A stretch of DNA of 64,000 nucleotides from Nemertoderma westbladi (GCA_032718475.1 JAUCBJ010000203.1:1-64000); one strand, 5' to 3'; numbered from the stretch's first letter, positions 16,301 through 32,700 are shown. Made by a program: numbers and translations. The notes: generated from the letters alone by a model not told the origin.

Positions 16301-18000
16301 CTATATTGGTACTACAGTTCTGGACTATATTGGTACTACAGTTCTGGACTATATTGGTACTTACAGTTCTGTACTATTGGTACTACAGTTCTGGACTATA
16401 TTGGTACTACAGTTCTGGACTATATTGGTACTACAGTTCAGTACTATATTAGTACTACAGTTCTGTACTATATGGACTACAGTTCTGTACTAGAGGCCCT
16501 ATATTGGTACTACAGTTCAGTACTATATTGGTACTACAGTTCTGGACTATATTGGTACTACAGTTCTGGACTATATTGGTACTACAGTTCTGGACTATAT
16601 TGGTACTACAGTTCTGGACTATATTGGTACTTACAGTTCTGTACTATTGGTACTACAGTTCTGGACTATATTGGTACTTACAGTTCTGTACTATATTGGT
16701 ACTACAGTTCAGTACTATATTAGTACTACAGTTCTGTACTATATGGACTACAGTTCTGTACTAGAGACCCTATATTGGTACTACAGTTCAGTACTATATT
16801 GGTACTACAGTTCTGGACTATATTGGTACTACAGTTCTGGACTATATTGGTACTTACAGTTCTGTACTATTGGTACTACAGTTCTGGACTATATTGGTAC
16901 TACAGTTCTGGACTATATTGGTACTTACAGTTCTGTACTATATTGGTACTACAGTTCTGGACTATATTGGTACTACAGTTCTGTACTATATGGACTACAG
17001 TTCTGTACTAGAGGCCCTATATTGGTACTACAGTTCAGTACTATATTGGTACTACAGTTCTGGACTATATTGGTACTACAGTTCTGGACTATATTGGTAC
17101 TTACAGTTCTGTACTATTGGTACTACAGTTCTGAACTATATTGGTACTACAGTTCTGGACTATATTGGTACTTACAGTTCTGTACTATATTGGTACTTAC
17201 AGTTCTGTACTATTGTTACTACAGTTCTGGACTATATTGGTACTACAGTTCTGGACTATATTGGTACTACAGTTCTGGACTATATTGGTACTTACAGTTC
17301 TGTACTATTGGTACTACAGTTCTGGACTATATTGGTACTACAGTTCTGGACTATATTGGTACTTACAGTTCTGTACTATATGGACTACAGTTCTGTACTA
17401 TATGGACTACAGTTCTGTACTAGAGGCCCTATATTGGTACTACAGTTCAGTACTATATTGGTACTACAGTTCTGGACTATATTGGTACTACAGTTCTGGA
17501 CTATATTGGTACTTACAGTTCTGTACTAGAGGCCCTATATTGGTACTACAGTTCAGTACTATATTGGTACTACAGTTCTGGACTATATTGGTACTACAGT
17601 TCAGTACTATATTGGTACTACAGTTCTGGACTATATTGGTACTACAGTTCTGGACTATATTGGTACTTACAGTTCTGTACTATTGGTACTACAGTTCTGG
17701 ACTATATTGGTACTACAGTTCTGTACTATATTGGTACTACAGTTCTGGACTATATTGGTACTTACAGTTCTGTACTATTGGTACTACAGTTCTGTACTAT
17801 ATGGACTACAGTTCTGTACTAGAGGCCCTATATTGGTACTACAGTTCAGTACTATATTGGTACTACAGTTCTGGACTATATTGGTACTACAGTTCTGGAC
17901 TATATTGGTACTTACAGTTCTGTACTATTGGTACTACAGTTCTGGACTATATTGGTACTACAGTTCTGGACTATATTGGTACTTACAGTTCTGTACTATA
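8900..18000 (+). repeat. 5-kb-offset duplicated block in the satellite
   Basis: Variant order from about 8.9 to 12.9 kb recurs from about 14.0 to 18.0 kb. Offsets step through 5124, 4919, 5062 and 4991 bp, so the copies differ by several whole-monomer gains or losses while rare point variants such as TATTGTTAC (near 12150 and 17210) are shared. Confidence 0.7.
10535..10916 (+). repeat. 127-bp higher-order repeat, CAGTAC subtype
   Basis: Units start with ATGGACTAC at 10535, 10662 and 10789, 127 bp apart. The monomer after TAGAGGCCC carries CAGTAC instead of CTGTAC, distinguishing this subtype from the array at 5865. Confidence 0.75.
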
Positions 18001-21000
18001 TGGACTACAGTTCTGTACTAGAGGCCCTATATTGGTACTACAGTTCAGTACTATATTGGTACTACAGTTCTGTACTATTGGTACTACAGTTCTGGACTAT
18101 TGGTACTACAGTTCTGTACTATATGGACTACAGTTCTGTACTAGAGGCCCTATATTGGTACTACAGTTCAGTACTATATTGGTACTACAGTTCTGGACTA
18201 TATTGGTACTACAGTTCTGGACTATATTGGTACTTACAGTTCTGTACTATATGGACTACAGTTCTGTACTAGAGGCCCTATATTGGTACTACAGTTCAGT
18301 ACTATATTAGTACTACAGTTCTGTACTATATTGGTACTACAGTTCTGGACTATATTGGTACTTACAGTTCTGGACTATATTGGTACTTACAGTTCTGTAC
18401 TATTGGTACTACAGTTCTGGACTATATTGGTACTTACAGTTCTGTACTATATGGACTACAGTTCTGGACTATATTGGTACTACATTTCTGTACTAGAGGC
18501 CCTATATTGGTACTACAGTTCTGTACTATATGGACTACAGTTCAGTACTATATTGGTACTACAGTTCTGGACTATATTGGTACTACAGTTCTAGACTATA
18601 TTGGTACTACAGTTCTGTACTATATTGGTACTACAGTTCTGTACTAGAGGCCCTATATTGGTACTACAGTTCTGGACTATATTGGTACTACAGTTCTGGA
18701 CTATATTAGTACTACAGTTCTGTACTATATTGGTACTACAGTTCTGTACTAGAGGCCCTATATTGGTACTACAGTTCTGGACTATATTGGTACTACAGTT
18801 CTGGACTATATTAGTACTACAGTTCTGTACTATATTGGTACTACAGTTCTGTACTAGAGGCCCTATATTGGTACTACAGTTCTGGACTATATTGGTACTA
18901 CAGTTCTGGACTATATTGGTACTACAGTTCTGGACTATATTTGGTACTACAGTTCAGTACTATTGGTACTACAGTTCTGGACTATATTGGTACTACAGTT
19001 CTGTACTATATTGGTACTACAGTTCTGTACTATATTGGTACTACAGTTCTGTACTATTGGTACTACAGTTCTGGACTATATTGGTACTACAGTTCTGTAC
19101 TATATTGGTACTACAGTTCTGTACTAGAGGCCCTATATTGGTACTACAGTTCTGGACTATATTGGTACTACAGTTCTGGACTATATTAGTACTACAGTTC
19201 TGTACTATATTGGTACTACAGTTCTGTACTATATTGGTACTACAGTTCTGGACTATATTAGTACTACAGTTCTGTACTATATTGGTACTACAGTTCTGTA
19301 CTAGAGGCCCTATATTGGTACTACAGTTCTGGACTATATTGGTACTACAGTTCTGTACTATATTGGTACTACAGTTCTGTACTATATTGGTACTACAGTT
19401 CTGGACTATATTGGTACTTACAGTTCTGTACTAGAGGCCCTATATTGGTACTTACAGTTCTGGACTATATTGGTACTTACAGTTCTGTACTATATTGGTA
19501 CTACAGTTCTGTACTAGAGGCCCTATATTGGTACTACAGTTCTGGACTATATTGGTACTACAGTTCTGGACTATATTGGTACTACAGTTCTGGACTATAT
19601 TAGTACTACAGTTCTGTACTAGAGGCCCTATATTGGTACTACAGTTCTGGACTATATTGGTACTACAGTTCTGGACTATATTAGTACTACAGTTCTGTAC
19701 TATATTGGTACTACAGTTCTGTACTAGAGGCCCTATATTGGTACTACAGTTCTGGACTATATTGGTACTACAGTTCTGGACTATATTGGTACTACAGTTC
19801 TGGACTATATTTGGTACTACAGTTCAGTACTATTGGTACTACAGTTCTGGACTATATGGACTACAGTTCTGTACTAGAGGCCCTATATTGGTACTACAGT
19901 TCTGTACTATATTGGTACTACAGTTCTGTACTATTGGTACTACAGTTCTGGACTATATTGGTACTACAGTTCTGGACTATATTGGTACTTACAGTTCTGT
20001 ACTATATGGACTACAGTTCTGTACTAGAGGCCCTATATTGGTACTACAGTTCTGTACTATATTGGTACTACAGTTCTGTACTAGAGGCCCTATATTGGTA
20101 CTACAGTTCTGGACTAGATTGGTACTACAGTTCTGGACTATATTGGTACTACAGTTCTGGACTATATTGGTACTACAGTTCCTGACTATATTGGTACTAC
20201 AGTTCTGTACTATTGGTACTACAGTTCTGGACTATATTTGGTACTACAGTTCAGTACTATATTAGTACTTACAGTTCTGTACTATATTGGTACTACAGTT
20301 CTGTACTATATTGGTACTACAGTTCTGGACTATATTGGTACTACAGTTCTGGACTATATTGGTACTACAGTTCGGTACTATATTGGTACTACAGTTCTGT
20401 ACTAGAGGCCCTATATTGGTACTACAGTTCTGGACTATATTGGTACTACAGTTCTGGACTATATTGGTACTACAGTTCTGGACTATATTGGTACTACAGT
20501 TCTGTACTATTGGTACTACAGTTCTGGACTATATTGGTACTACAGTTCTGGACTATATTGGTACTACAGTTCTGTACTATATTGGTACTACAGTTCTGTA
20601 CTAGAGGCCCTATATTGGTACTACAGTTCTGGACTATATTGGTACTACAGTTCTGGACTATATTGGTACTACAGTTCTGGACTATATTGGTACTACAGTT
20701 CTGGACTATATTGGTACTACAGTTCTGGACTATATTGGTACTACAGTTCTGTACTATATGGACTACAGTTCTGGACTATATTGGTACTACAGTTCTGGAC
20801 TATATTGGTACTACAGTTCTGGACTATATTGGTACTACAGTTCTGGACTATATTGGTACTACAGTTCTGTACTATATTGGTACTACAGTTCTGTACTAGA
20901 GGCCCTATATTGGTACTACAGTTCTGGACTATATTGGTACTACAGTTCTGGACTATATTGGTACTACAGTTCTGGACTATATTGGTACTACAGTTCTGTA

Positions 21001-24000
21001 CTATTGGTACTACAGTTCTGGACTATATTTGGTACTACAGTTCAGTACTATATTAGTACTACAGTTCTGTACTATATTGGTACTACAGTTCTGTACTAGA
21101 GGCCCTATATTGGTACTACAGTTCTGGACTATATTGGTACTACAGTTCTGGACTATATTGGTACTACAGTTCTGGACTATATTGGTACTACAGTTCTGTA
21201 CTAGAGGCCCTATATTGGTACTACAGTTCTGGACTAGAGGCCCTATATTGGTACTACAGTTCTGGACTATATTGGTACTACAGTTCTGGACTATATTGGT
21301 ACTACAGTTCTGTACTATTGGTACTACAGTTCTGGACTATATTTGGTACTACAGTTCAGTACTATATTAGTACTACAGTTCTGTACTATATTGGTACTAC
21401 AGTTCTGTACTATATTAGTACTACAGTTCTGTACTATATGGACTACAGTTCTGTACTAGAGGCCCTATATTGGTACTACAGTTCTGGACTATATTAGTAC
21501 TACAGTTCTGTACTATATTGGTACTACAGTTCTGGACTATATTGGTACTACAGTTCTGGACTATATTGGTACTACAGTTCTGTACTATATGGACTACAGT
21601 TCTGTACTAGAGGCCCTATATTGGTACTACAGTTCTGTACTATATTGGTACTACAGTTCTGTACTATATTGGTACTACAGTTCTGGACTATATTGGTACT
21701 ACAGTTCTGGACTATATTGGTACTACAGTTCTGGACTATATGGACTACAGTTCTGTACTAGAGGCCCTATATTAGTACTACAGTTCTGTACTATATTAGT
21801 ACTTACAGTTCTGGACTATATTGGTACTACAGTTCTGGACTATATTGGTACTTACAGTTCTGTACTATTGGTACTACAGTTCTGGACTATATTGGTACTT
21901 ACAGTTCTGTACTATATGGACTACAGTTCTGTACTAGAGGCCCTATATTGGTACTACAGTTCAGTTCTATATTAGTACTACAGTTCTGTACTATATTGGT
22001 ACTACAGTTCTGGACTATATTGGTACTACAGTTCTGGACTATATTGGTACTTACAGTTCTGTACTATATGGACTACAGTTCTGTACTAGAGGCCCTATAT
22101 TGGTACTACAGTTCAGTACTATATTGGTACTACAGTTCTGGACTATATTGGTACTACAGTTCTGTACTATATGGACTACAGTTCTGTACTAGAGGCCCTA
22201 TATTGGTACTACAGTTCAGTACTATATTGGTACTACAGTTCTGGACTATATTGGTACTACAGTTCTGGACTATATTGGTACTACAGTTCTGTACTATATG
22301 GACTACAGTTCTGTACTAGAGGCCCTATATTGGTACTACAGTTCAGTACTATATTGGTACTACAGTTCAGTACTATATTGGTACTACAGTTCTGGACTAT
22401 ATTGGTACTACAGTTCTGTACTATATGGACTACAGTTCTGTACTAGAGGCCCTATATTGGTACTACAGTTCAGTACTATATTGGTACTACAGTTCTGGAC
22501 TATATTGGTACTACAGTTCTGGACTATATTGGTACTACAGTTCTGGACTATATTGGTACTACAGTTCTGGACTATATTGGTACTTACAGTTCTGTACTAT
22601 TGGTACTACAGTTCTGGACTATATTGGTACTACAGTTCTGTACTATATTGGTACTACAGTTCAGTACTATATTGGTACTACAGTTCAGTACTATATTGGT
22701 ACTACAGTTCTGGACTATATTGGTACTACAGTTCTGGACTATATTGGTACTACAGTTCTGTACTATATGGACTACAGTTCTGTACTAGAGGCCCTATATT
22801 GGTACTACAGTTCAGTACTATATTGGTACTACAGTTCAGTACTATATTGGTACTACAGTTCTGGACTATATTGGTACTACAGTTCTGTACTATATGGACT
22901 ACAGTTCTGTACTAGAGGCCCTATATTGGTACTACAGTTCAGTACTATATTGGTACTACAGTTCTGGACTATATTGGTACTACAGTTCTGGACTATATTG
23001 GTACTACAGTTCTGGACTATATTGGTACTACAGTTCTGGACTATATTGGTACTTACAGTTCTGTACTATTGGTACTACAGTTCTGGACTATATTGGTACT
23101 ACAGTTCTGGACTATATTGGTACTTACAGTTCTGTACTATATTGGTACTACAGTTCAGTACTATATTAGTACTACAGTTCTGTACTATATGGACTACAGT
23201 TCTGTACTAGAGGCCCTATATTGGTACTACAGTTCAGTACTATATTGGTACTACAGTTCTGGACTATATTGGTACTACAGTTCTGGACTATATTGGTACT
23301 TACAGTTCTGTACTATTGGTACTACAGTTCTGGACTATATTGGTACTACAGTTCTGGACTATATTGGTACTTACAGTTCTGTACTATATTGGTACTACAG
23401 TTCTGGACTATATTGGTACTACAGTTCTGTACTATATGGACTACAGTTCTGTACTAGAGGCCCTATATTGGTACTACAGTTCAGTACTATATTGGTACTA
23501 CAGTTCTGGACTATATTGGTACTACAGTTCTGGACTATATTGGTACTTACAGTTCTGTACTATTGGTACTACAGTTCTGAACTATATTGGTACTACAGTT
23601 CTGGACTATATTGGTACTTACAGTTCTGTACTATATTGGTACTTACAGTTCTGTACTATTGTTACTACAGTTCTGGACTATATTGGTACTACAGTTCTGG
23701 ACTATATTGGTACTACAGTTCTGGACTATATTGGTACTTACAGTTCTGTACTATTGGTACTACAGTTCTGGACTATATTGGTACTACAGTTCTGGACTAT
23801 ATTGGTACTTACAGTTCTGTACTATATGGACTACAGTTCTGTACTATATGGACTACAGTTCTGTACTAGAGGCCCTATATTGGTACTACAGTTCAGTACT
23901 ATATTGGTACTACAGTTCTGGACTATATTGGTACTACAGTTCTGGACTATATTGGTACTTACAGTTCTGTACTAGAGGCCCTATATTGGTACTACAGTTC

Positions 24001-26275
24001 AGTACTATATTGGTAGTACAGTTCTGGACTATATTGGTACTACAGTTCAGTACTATATTGGTACTACAGTTCTGGACTATATTGGTACTACAGTTCTGGA
24101 CTATATTGGTACTTACAGTTCTGTACTATTGGTACTACAGTTCTGGACTATATTGGTACTACAGTTCTGTACTATATTGGTACTACAGTTCTGGACTATA
24201 TTGGTACTTACAGTTCTGTACTATTGGTACTACAGTTCTGTACTATATGGACTACAGTTCTGTACTAGAGGCCCTATATTGGTACTACAGTTCAGTACTA
24301 TATTGGTACTACAGTTCTGGACTATATTGGTACTACAGTTCTGGACTATATTGGTACTTACAGTTCTGTACTATTGGTACTACAGTTCTGGACTATATTG
24401 GTACTACAGTTCTGGACTATATTGGTACTTACAGTTCTGTACTATATGGACTACAGTTCTGTACTAGAGGCCCTATATTGGTACTACAGTTCAGTACTAT
24501 ATTGGTACTACAGTTCTGTACTATTGGTACTACAGTTCTGGACTATTGGTACTACAGTTCTGTACTATATGGACTACAGTTCTGTACTAGAGGCCCTATA
24601 TTGGTACTACAGTTCAGTACTATATTGGTACTACAGTTCTGGACTATATTGGTACTACAGTTCTGGACTATATTGGTACTTACAGTTCTGTACTATATGG
24701 ACTACAGTTCTGTACTAGAGGCCCTATATTGGTACTACAGTTCAGTACTATATTAGTACTACAGTTCTGTACTATATTGGTACTACAGTTCTGGACTATA
24801 TTGGTACTTACAGTTCTGGACTATATTGGTACTTACAGTTCTGTACTATTGGTACTACAGTTCTGGACTATATTGGTACTTACAGTTCTGTACTATATGG
24901 ACTACAGTTCTGGACTATATTGGTACTACATTTCTGTACTAGAGGCCCTATATTGGTACTACAGTTCTGTACTATATGGACTACAGTTCAGTACTATATT
25001 GGTACTACAGTTCTGGACTATATTGGTACTACAGTTCTAGACTATATTGGTACTACAGTTCTGTACTATATTGGTACTACAGTTCTGTACTAGAGGCCCT
25101 ATATTGGTACTACAGTTCTGGACTATATTGGTACTACAGTTCTGGACTATATTAGTACTACAGTTCTGTACTATATTGGTACTACAGTTCTGTACTAGAG
25201 GCCCTATATTGGTACTACAGTTCTGGACTATATTGGTACTACAGTTCTGGACTATATTAGTACTACAGTTCTGTACTATATTGGTACTACAGTTCTGTAC
25301 TAGAGGCCCTATATTGGTACTACAGTTCTGGACTATATTGGTACTACAGTTCTGGACTATATTGGTACTACAGTTCTGGACTATATTTGGTACTACAGTT
25401 CAGTACTATTGGTACTACAGTTCTGGACTATATTGGTACTACAGTTCTGTACTATATTGGTACTACAGTTCTGTACTATATTGGTACTACAGTTCTGTAC
25501 TATTGGTACTACAGTTCTGGACTATATTGGTACTACAGTTCTGTACTATATTGGTACTACAGTTCTGTACTAGAGGCCCTATATTGGTACTACAGTTCTG
25601 GACTATATTGGTACTACAGTTCTGGACTATATTAGTACTACAGTTCTGTACTATATTGGTACTACAGTTCTGTACTATATTGGTACTACAGTTCTGGACT
25701 ATATTAGTACTACAGTTCTGTACTATATTGGTACTACAGTTCTGTACTAGAGGCCCTATATTGGTACTACAGTTCTGGACTATATTGGTACTACAGTTCT
25801 GTACTATATTGGTACTACAGTTCTGTACTATATTGGTACTACAGTTCTGGACTATATTGGTACTTACAGTTCTGTACTAGAGGCCCTATATTGGTACTTA
25901 CAGTTCTGGACTATATTGGTACTTACAGTTCTGTACTATATTGGTACTACAGTTCTGTACTAGAGGCCCTATATTGGTACTACAGTTCTGGACTATATTG
26001 GTACTACAGTTCTGGACTATATTGGTACTACAGTTCTGGACTATATTAGTACTACAGTTCTGTACTAGAGGCCCTATATTGGTACTACAGTTCTGGACTA
26101 TATTGGTACTACAGTTCTGGACTATATTAGTACTACAGTTCTGTACTATATTGGTACTACAGTTCTGTACTAGAGGCCCTATATTGGTACTACAGTTCTG
26201 GACTATATTGGTACTACAGTTCTGGACTATATTGGTACTACAGTTCTGGACTATATTTGGTACTACAGTTCAGTA
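13200..26275 (+). repeat. 6.4-6.7-kb duplicated block, two copies
   Basis: About 13.2-19.8 kb matches about 19.9-26.27 kb. The offset is 6717 bp up to about 16 kb and 6446 bp from about 16.8 kb to the end, so the second copy lost about 270 bp in steps. Markers shared by both include GACTAGATTGG (13117/13397 and 20113), CAGTTCCTGAC (13462 and 20179), CAGTTCGGTAC (13654 and 20371) and CAGTTCTGAAC (17132 and 23578). A private difference is GGTAGTACAG near 24013. Confidence 0.85.
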
Positions 26276-27391
26276 CTATTGGTACTACAGTTCTGGACTA
26301 TATTGGTACTACAGTTCTGTACTATATTGGTACTACAGTTCTGTACTAGAGGCCCTATATTGGTACTACAGTTCTGGACTAGATTGGTACTACAGTTCTG
26401 GACTATATTAGTACTACAGTTCTGTACTATATTGGTACTACAGTTCTGTACTATATTGGTACTACAGTTCTGTACTATTGGTACTACAGTTCTGGACTAT
26501 ATTGGTACTACAGTTCTGTACTATATTGGTACTACAGTTCTGTACTAGAGGCCCTATATTGGTACTACAGTTCTGGACTAGATTGGTACTACAGTTCTGG
26601 ACTATATTAGTACTACAGTTCTGTACTATATTGGTACTACAGTTCTGGACTATATTGGTACTACAGTTCTGGACTATATTGGTACTACAGTTCTGTACTA
26701 TATGGACTACAGTTCTGTACTAGAGGCCCTATATTGGTACTACAGTTCTGGACTATATTGGTACTACAGTTCTGTACTATATTGGTACTACAGTTCTGTA
26801 CTAGAGGCCCTATATTGGTACTACAGTTCTGGACTATATTGGTACTACAGTTCTGGACTATATTAGTACTACAGTTCTGTACTATATTGGTACTACAGTT
26901 CTGGACTATATTGGTACTACAGTTCTGGACTATATTGGTACTACAGTTCTGTACTATATGGACTACAGTTCTGTACTAGAGGCCCTATATTGGTACTACA
27001 GTTCTGGACTATATTGGTACTACAGTTCTGTACTATAGGTACTACAGTTCTGTACTAGAGGCCCTATATTGGTACTACAGTTCTGGACTATATTGGTACT
27101 ACAGTTCTGGACTATATTGGTACTACAGTTCTGTACTAGAGGCCCTATATTGGTACTACAGTTCTGGACTATATTGGTACTACAGTTCTGTACTATATTG
27201 GTACTACAGTTCTGGACTATATTGGTACTACAGTTCTGGACTATATTGGTACTACAGTTCTGGACTATATTGGTACTACAGTTCTGGACTATATTGGTAC
27301 TACAGTTCTGTACTAGAGGCCCTATATTGGTACTACAGTTCTGGACTATATTGGTACTACAGTTCTGGACTATATTGGTACTACAGTTCTG

Positions 27392-27925
27392 TACTAGAGG
27401 CCCTATATTGGTACTACAGTTCTGGACTATATTGGTACTACAGTTCTGTACTATATTGGTACTACAGTTCTGGACTATATTGGTACTACAGTTCTGGACT
27501 ATATTGGTACTACAGTTCTGGACTATATTGGTACTACAGTTCTGGACTATATTGGTACTACAGTTCTGTACTAGAGGCCCTATATTGGTACTACAGTTCT
27601 GGACTATATTGGTACTACAGTTCTGTACTATATTGGTACTACAGTTCTGGACTATATTGGTACTACAGTTCTGGACTATATTGGTACTACAGTTCTGGAC
27701 TATATTGGTACTACAGTTCTGGACTATATTGGTACTACAGTTCTGTACTAGAGGCCCTATATTGGTACTACAGTTCTGGACTATATTGGTACTACAGTTC
27801 TGTACTATATTGGTACTACAGTTCTGGACTATATTAGTACTACAGTTCTGTACTATATTGGTACTACAGTTCTGGACTATATTGGTACTACAGTTCTGGA
27901 CTATATTGGTACTACAGTTCTGGAC
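27392..27925 (+). repeat. 177-bp higher-order repeat
   Basis: Consecutive TAGAGGCCC marks at about 27393, 27571 and 27749 are spaced by about 177 bp, equal to one 33-bp plus six 24-bp monomers, with the same order of GGAC and GTAC monomers. Confidence 0.65.
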
Positions 27926-29794
27926 TATATTTGGTACTACAGTTCTGGACTATATTGGTACTACAGTTCTGTACTAGAGGCCCTATATTGGTACTACAGT
28001 TCTGGACTATATTGGTACTACAGTTCTGTACTATATTGGTACTTACAGTTCTGTACTATTGGTACTACAGTTCTAGACTATATTGGTACTTACAGTTCTG
28101 TACTATATTGGTACTTACAGTTCAGTACTATATTAGTACTACAGTTCTGTACTATATTGGTACTACAGTTCTGGACTATATTGGTACTACAGTTCTGGAC
28201 TATATTGGTACTACAGTTCTGTACTATATGGACTACAGTTCTGTACTAGACTAGAGGCCCTATATTGGTACTACAGTTCTGGACTATATTAGTACTACAG
28301 TTCTGTACTATATTGGTACTACAGTTCTGTACTAGAGGCCCTATATTGGTACTACAGTTCTGGACTATATTGGTACTACAGTTCTGGACTATATTAGTAC
28401 TACAGTTCTGTACTATATTGGTACTACAGTTCTGGACTATATTGGTACTACAGTTCTGGACTATATTGGTACTACAGTTCTGTACTATATGGACTACAGT
28501 TCTGTACTAGAGGCCCTATATTGGTACTACAGTTCTGGACTATATTGGTACTACAGTTCTGGACTATATTGGTACTACAGTTCTGGACTATATTGGTACT
28601 ACAGTTCTGTACTATATGGACTACAGTTCTGTACTAGAGGCCCTATATTGGTACTACAGTTCTGGACTATATTAGTACTACAGTTCTGTACTATATTGGT
28701 ACTACAGTTCTGTACTAGAGGCCCTATATTGGTACTACAGTTCTGGACTATATTGGTACTACAGTTCTGGACTATATTAGTACTACAGTTCTGTACTATA
28801 TTGGTACTACAGTTCTGGACTATATTGGTACTACAGTTCTGGACTATATTGGTACTACAGTTCTGTACTATATGGACTACAGTTCTGTACTAGAGGCCCT
28901 ATATTTGTACTACAGTTCTGTACTATAGGTACTACAGTTCTGGACTATATTGGTACTACAGTTCTGTACTAGAGGCCCTATATTGGTACTACAGTTCAGT
29001 ACTATATTAGTACTACAGTTCTGTACTATATTGGTACTACAGTTCTGGACTATATTGGTACTACAGTTCTGGACTATATTGGTACTACAGTTCTGTACTA
29101 TATGGACTACAGTTCTGTACTAGAGGCCCTATATTGGTACTACAGTTCAGTACTATATTAGTACTACAGTTCTGTACTATATTGGTACTACAGTTCTGGA
29201 CTATATTGGTACTACAGTTCTGGACTATATTGGTACTACAGTTCTGTACTATATGGACTACAGTTCTGTACTAGAGGCCCTATATTGGTACTACAGTTCT
29301 GGACTATATTGGTACTACAGTTCTGGACTATATTGGTACTACAGTTCTGGACTATATTGGTACTACAGTTCTGTACTATATGGACTACAGTTCTGTACTA
29401 GAGGCCCTATATTGGTACTACAGTTCAGTACTATATTAGTACTACAGTTCTGTACTATATTGGTACTACAGTTCTGGACTATATTGGTACTACAGTTCTG
29501 GACTATATTGGTACTACAGTTCTGTACTATATGGACTACAGTTCTGTACTAGAGGCCCTATATTGGTACTACAGTTCTGGACTATATTGGTACTACAGTT
29601 CTGGACTATATTGGTACTACAGTTCTGTACTAGAGGCCCTATATTGGTACTACAGTTCTGTACTAGAGGCCCTATATTGGTACTACAGTTCAGTACTATA
29701 TTAGTACTACAGTTCTGTACTATATTGGTACTACAGTTCTGGACTATATTGGTACTACAGTTCTGGACTATATTGGTACTACAGTTCTGGACTA

Positions 29795-32700
29795 TATTGG
29801 TACTTACAGTTCTGTACTATATGGACTACAGTTCTGTACTAGAGGCCCTATATTGGTACTACAGTTCAGTACTATATTAGTACTACAGTTCTGTACTATA
29901 TTGGTACTACAGTTCTGGACTATATTGGTACTTACAGTTCTGGACTATATTGGTACTTACAGTTCTGTACTATTGGTACTACAGTTCTGGACTATATTGG
30001 TACTTACAGTTCTGTACTATATGGACTACAGTTCTGGACTATATTGGTACTACAGTTCTGTACTATTGGTACTACAGTTCTGTACTAGAGGCCCTATATT
30101 GGTACTATAGTTCTGTACTAGAGGCCCTATATTGGTACTACAGTTCAGTACTATATTAGTACTACAGTTCTGTACTATATTGGTACTACAGTTCTGTACT
30201 AGAGGCCCTATATTGGTACTTACAGTTCTGTACTATTGGTACTACAGTTCTGGACTATATTGGTACTATAGTTCTGTACTATTGGTACTACAGTTCTGGA
30301 CTATATTGGTACTTACAGTTCTGTACTATATTGGTACTACAGTTCTGGACTATATTGGTACTTACAGTTCTGTACTATTGGTACTACAGTTCTGGACTAT
30401 ATTGGTACTACAGTTCTGTACTATTGGTACTACAGTTCTGGACTATATTGGTACTTACAGTTCTGGACTATATTGGTACTACAGTTCTGTACTATAGTGG
30501 TACTACAGTTCTGTACTAGAGGCCCTATATTGGTACTACAGTTCTGGACTATATTGGTACTACAGTTCTGGACTATATTAGTACTACAGTTCTGTACTAT
30601 ATTGGTACTACAGTTCTGGACTATATTGGTACTACAGTTCTGGACTATATTGGTACTACAGTTCTGTACTATATGGACTACAGTTCTGTACTAGAGGCCC
30701 TATATTGGTACTACAGTTCAGTACTATATTAGTACTACAGTTCTGGACTATATTGGTACTACAGTTCTGGACTATATTGGTACTTACAGGTCTGTACTAT
30801 ATTGGTACTACAGTTCTGGACTATATTGGTACTTACAGTTCTGTACTATATTTGGTACTACAGTTCTGTACTATATGGACTACAGTTCTGTACTAGAGGC
30901 CCTATATTGGTACTACAGTTCAGTACTATATTAGTACTACAGTTCTGTACTATATTGGTACTACAGTTCTGGACTATATTGGTACTACAGTTCTGGACTA
31001 TATTGGTACTACAGTTCTGTACTATATGGACTACAGTTCTGTACTAGAGGCCCTATATTGGTACTACAGTTCAGTACTATATTGGTACTACAGTTCTGGA
31101 CTATATTGGTACTACAGTTCTGGACTATATTGGTACTTACAGTTCTGTACTATTGGTACTACAGTTCTGGACTATATTGGTACTACAGTTCTGTACTATA
31201 TGGACTACAGTTCTGTACTAGAGGCCCTATATTGGTACTACAGTTCAGTACTATATTAGTACTACAGTTCTGTACTATATTGGTACTACAGTTCTGGACT
31301 ATATTGGTACTTACAGTTCTGGACTATATTGGTACTTACAGTTCTGTACTATTGGTACTACAGTTCTGGACTATATTGGTACTTACAGTTCTGTACTATA
31401 TGGACTACAGTTCTGGACTATATTGGTACTACAGTTCTGTACTATATTGGTACTACAGTTCTGTACTATATTGGTACTACAGTTCTGTACTAGAGGCCCT
31501 ATATTGGTACTACAGTTCTGTACTATATTGGTACTTACAGTTCTGGACTATATTGGTACTACAGTTCTGGACTATATTGGTACTACAGTTCTGTACTATT
31601 GGTACTACAGTTCTGGACTATATTTGGTACTACAGTTCAGTACTATATTAGTACTACAGTTCTGTACTATATTGGTACTACAGTTCTGTACTAGAGGCCC
31701 TATATTGGTACTACAGTTCTGGACTATATTGGTACTACAGTTCTGGACTATATTGGTACTACAGTTCTGGACTATATTGGTACTACAGTTCTGTACTATT
31801 GGTACTACAGTTCTAGACTATATTGGTACTTACAGTTCTGGACTATATTGGTACTACAGTTCTGTACTAGAGGCCCTATATTGGTACTACAGTTCTGGAC
31901 TATATTGGTACTACAGTTCTGGACTATATTGGTACTACAGTTCTGTACTATATTGGTACTACAGTTCTGTACTATATTGGTACTTACAGTTCTGTACTAG
32001 AGGCCCTATATTGGTACTACAGTTCTGGACTATATTGGTACTACAGTTCTGGACTATATTGGTACTACAGTTCTGTACTATTGGTACTACAGTTCTGGAC
32101 TATATTTGGTACTACAGTTCAGTACTATATTGGTACTACAGTTCTGTACTAGAGGCCCTATATTGGTACTACAGTTCTGGACTATATTGGTACTTACAGT
32201 TCTGTACTATATGGACTACAGTTCTGTACTATATTGGTACTACAGTTCTGGACTATATTGGTACTACAGTTCTGTACTATTGGTACTACAGTTCTGGACT
32301 ATATTTGGTACTACAGTTCAGTACTATATTAGTACTACAGTTCTGTACTATATTGGTACTACAGTTCTGTACTAGAGGCCCTATATTGGTACTACAGTTC
32401 TGGACTATATTGGTACTACAGTTCTGGACTATATTGGTACTACAGTTCTGTACTATTGGTACTACAGTTCTGGACTATATTTGGTACTACAGTTCAGTAC
32501 TATATTAGTACTACAGTTCTGTACTATATTGGTACTACAGTTCTGTACTATTGGTACTACAGTTCTGGACTATATTGGTACTACAGTTCTGGACTATATT
32601 GGTACTACAGTTCTGTACTATTGGTACTACAGTTCTGGACTATATTTGGTACTACAGTTCAGTACTATATTAGTACTACAGTTTTGTACTATATTGGTAC

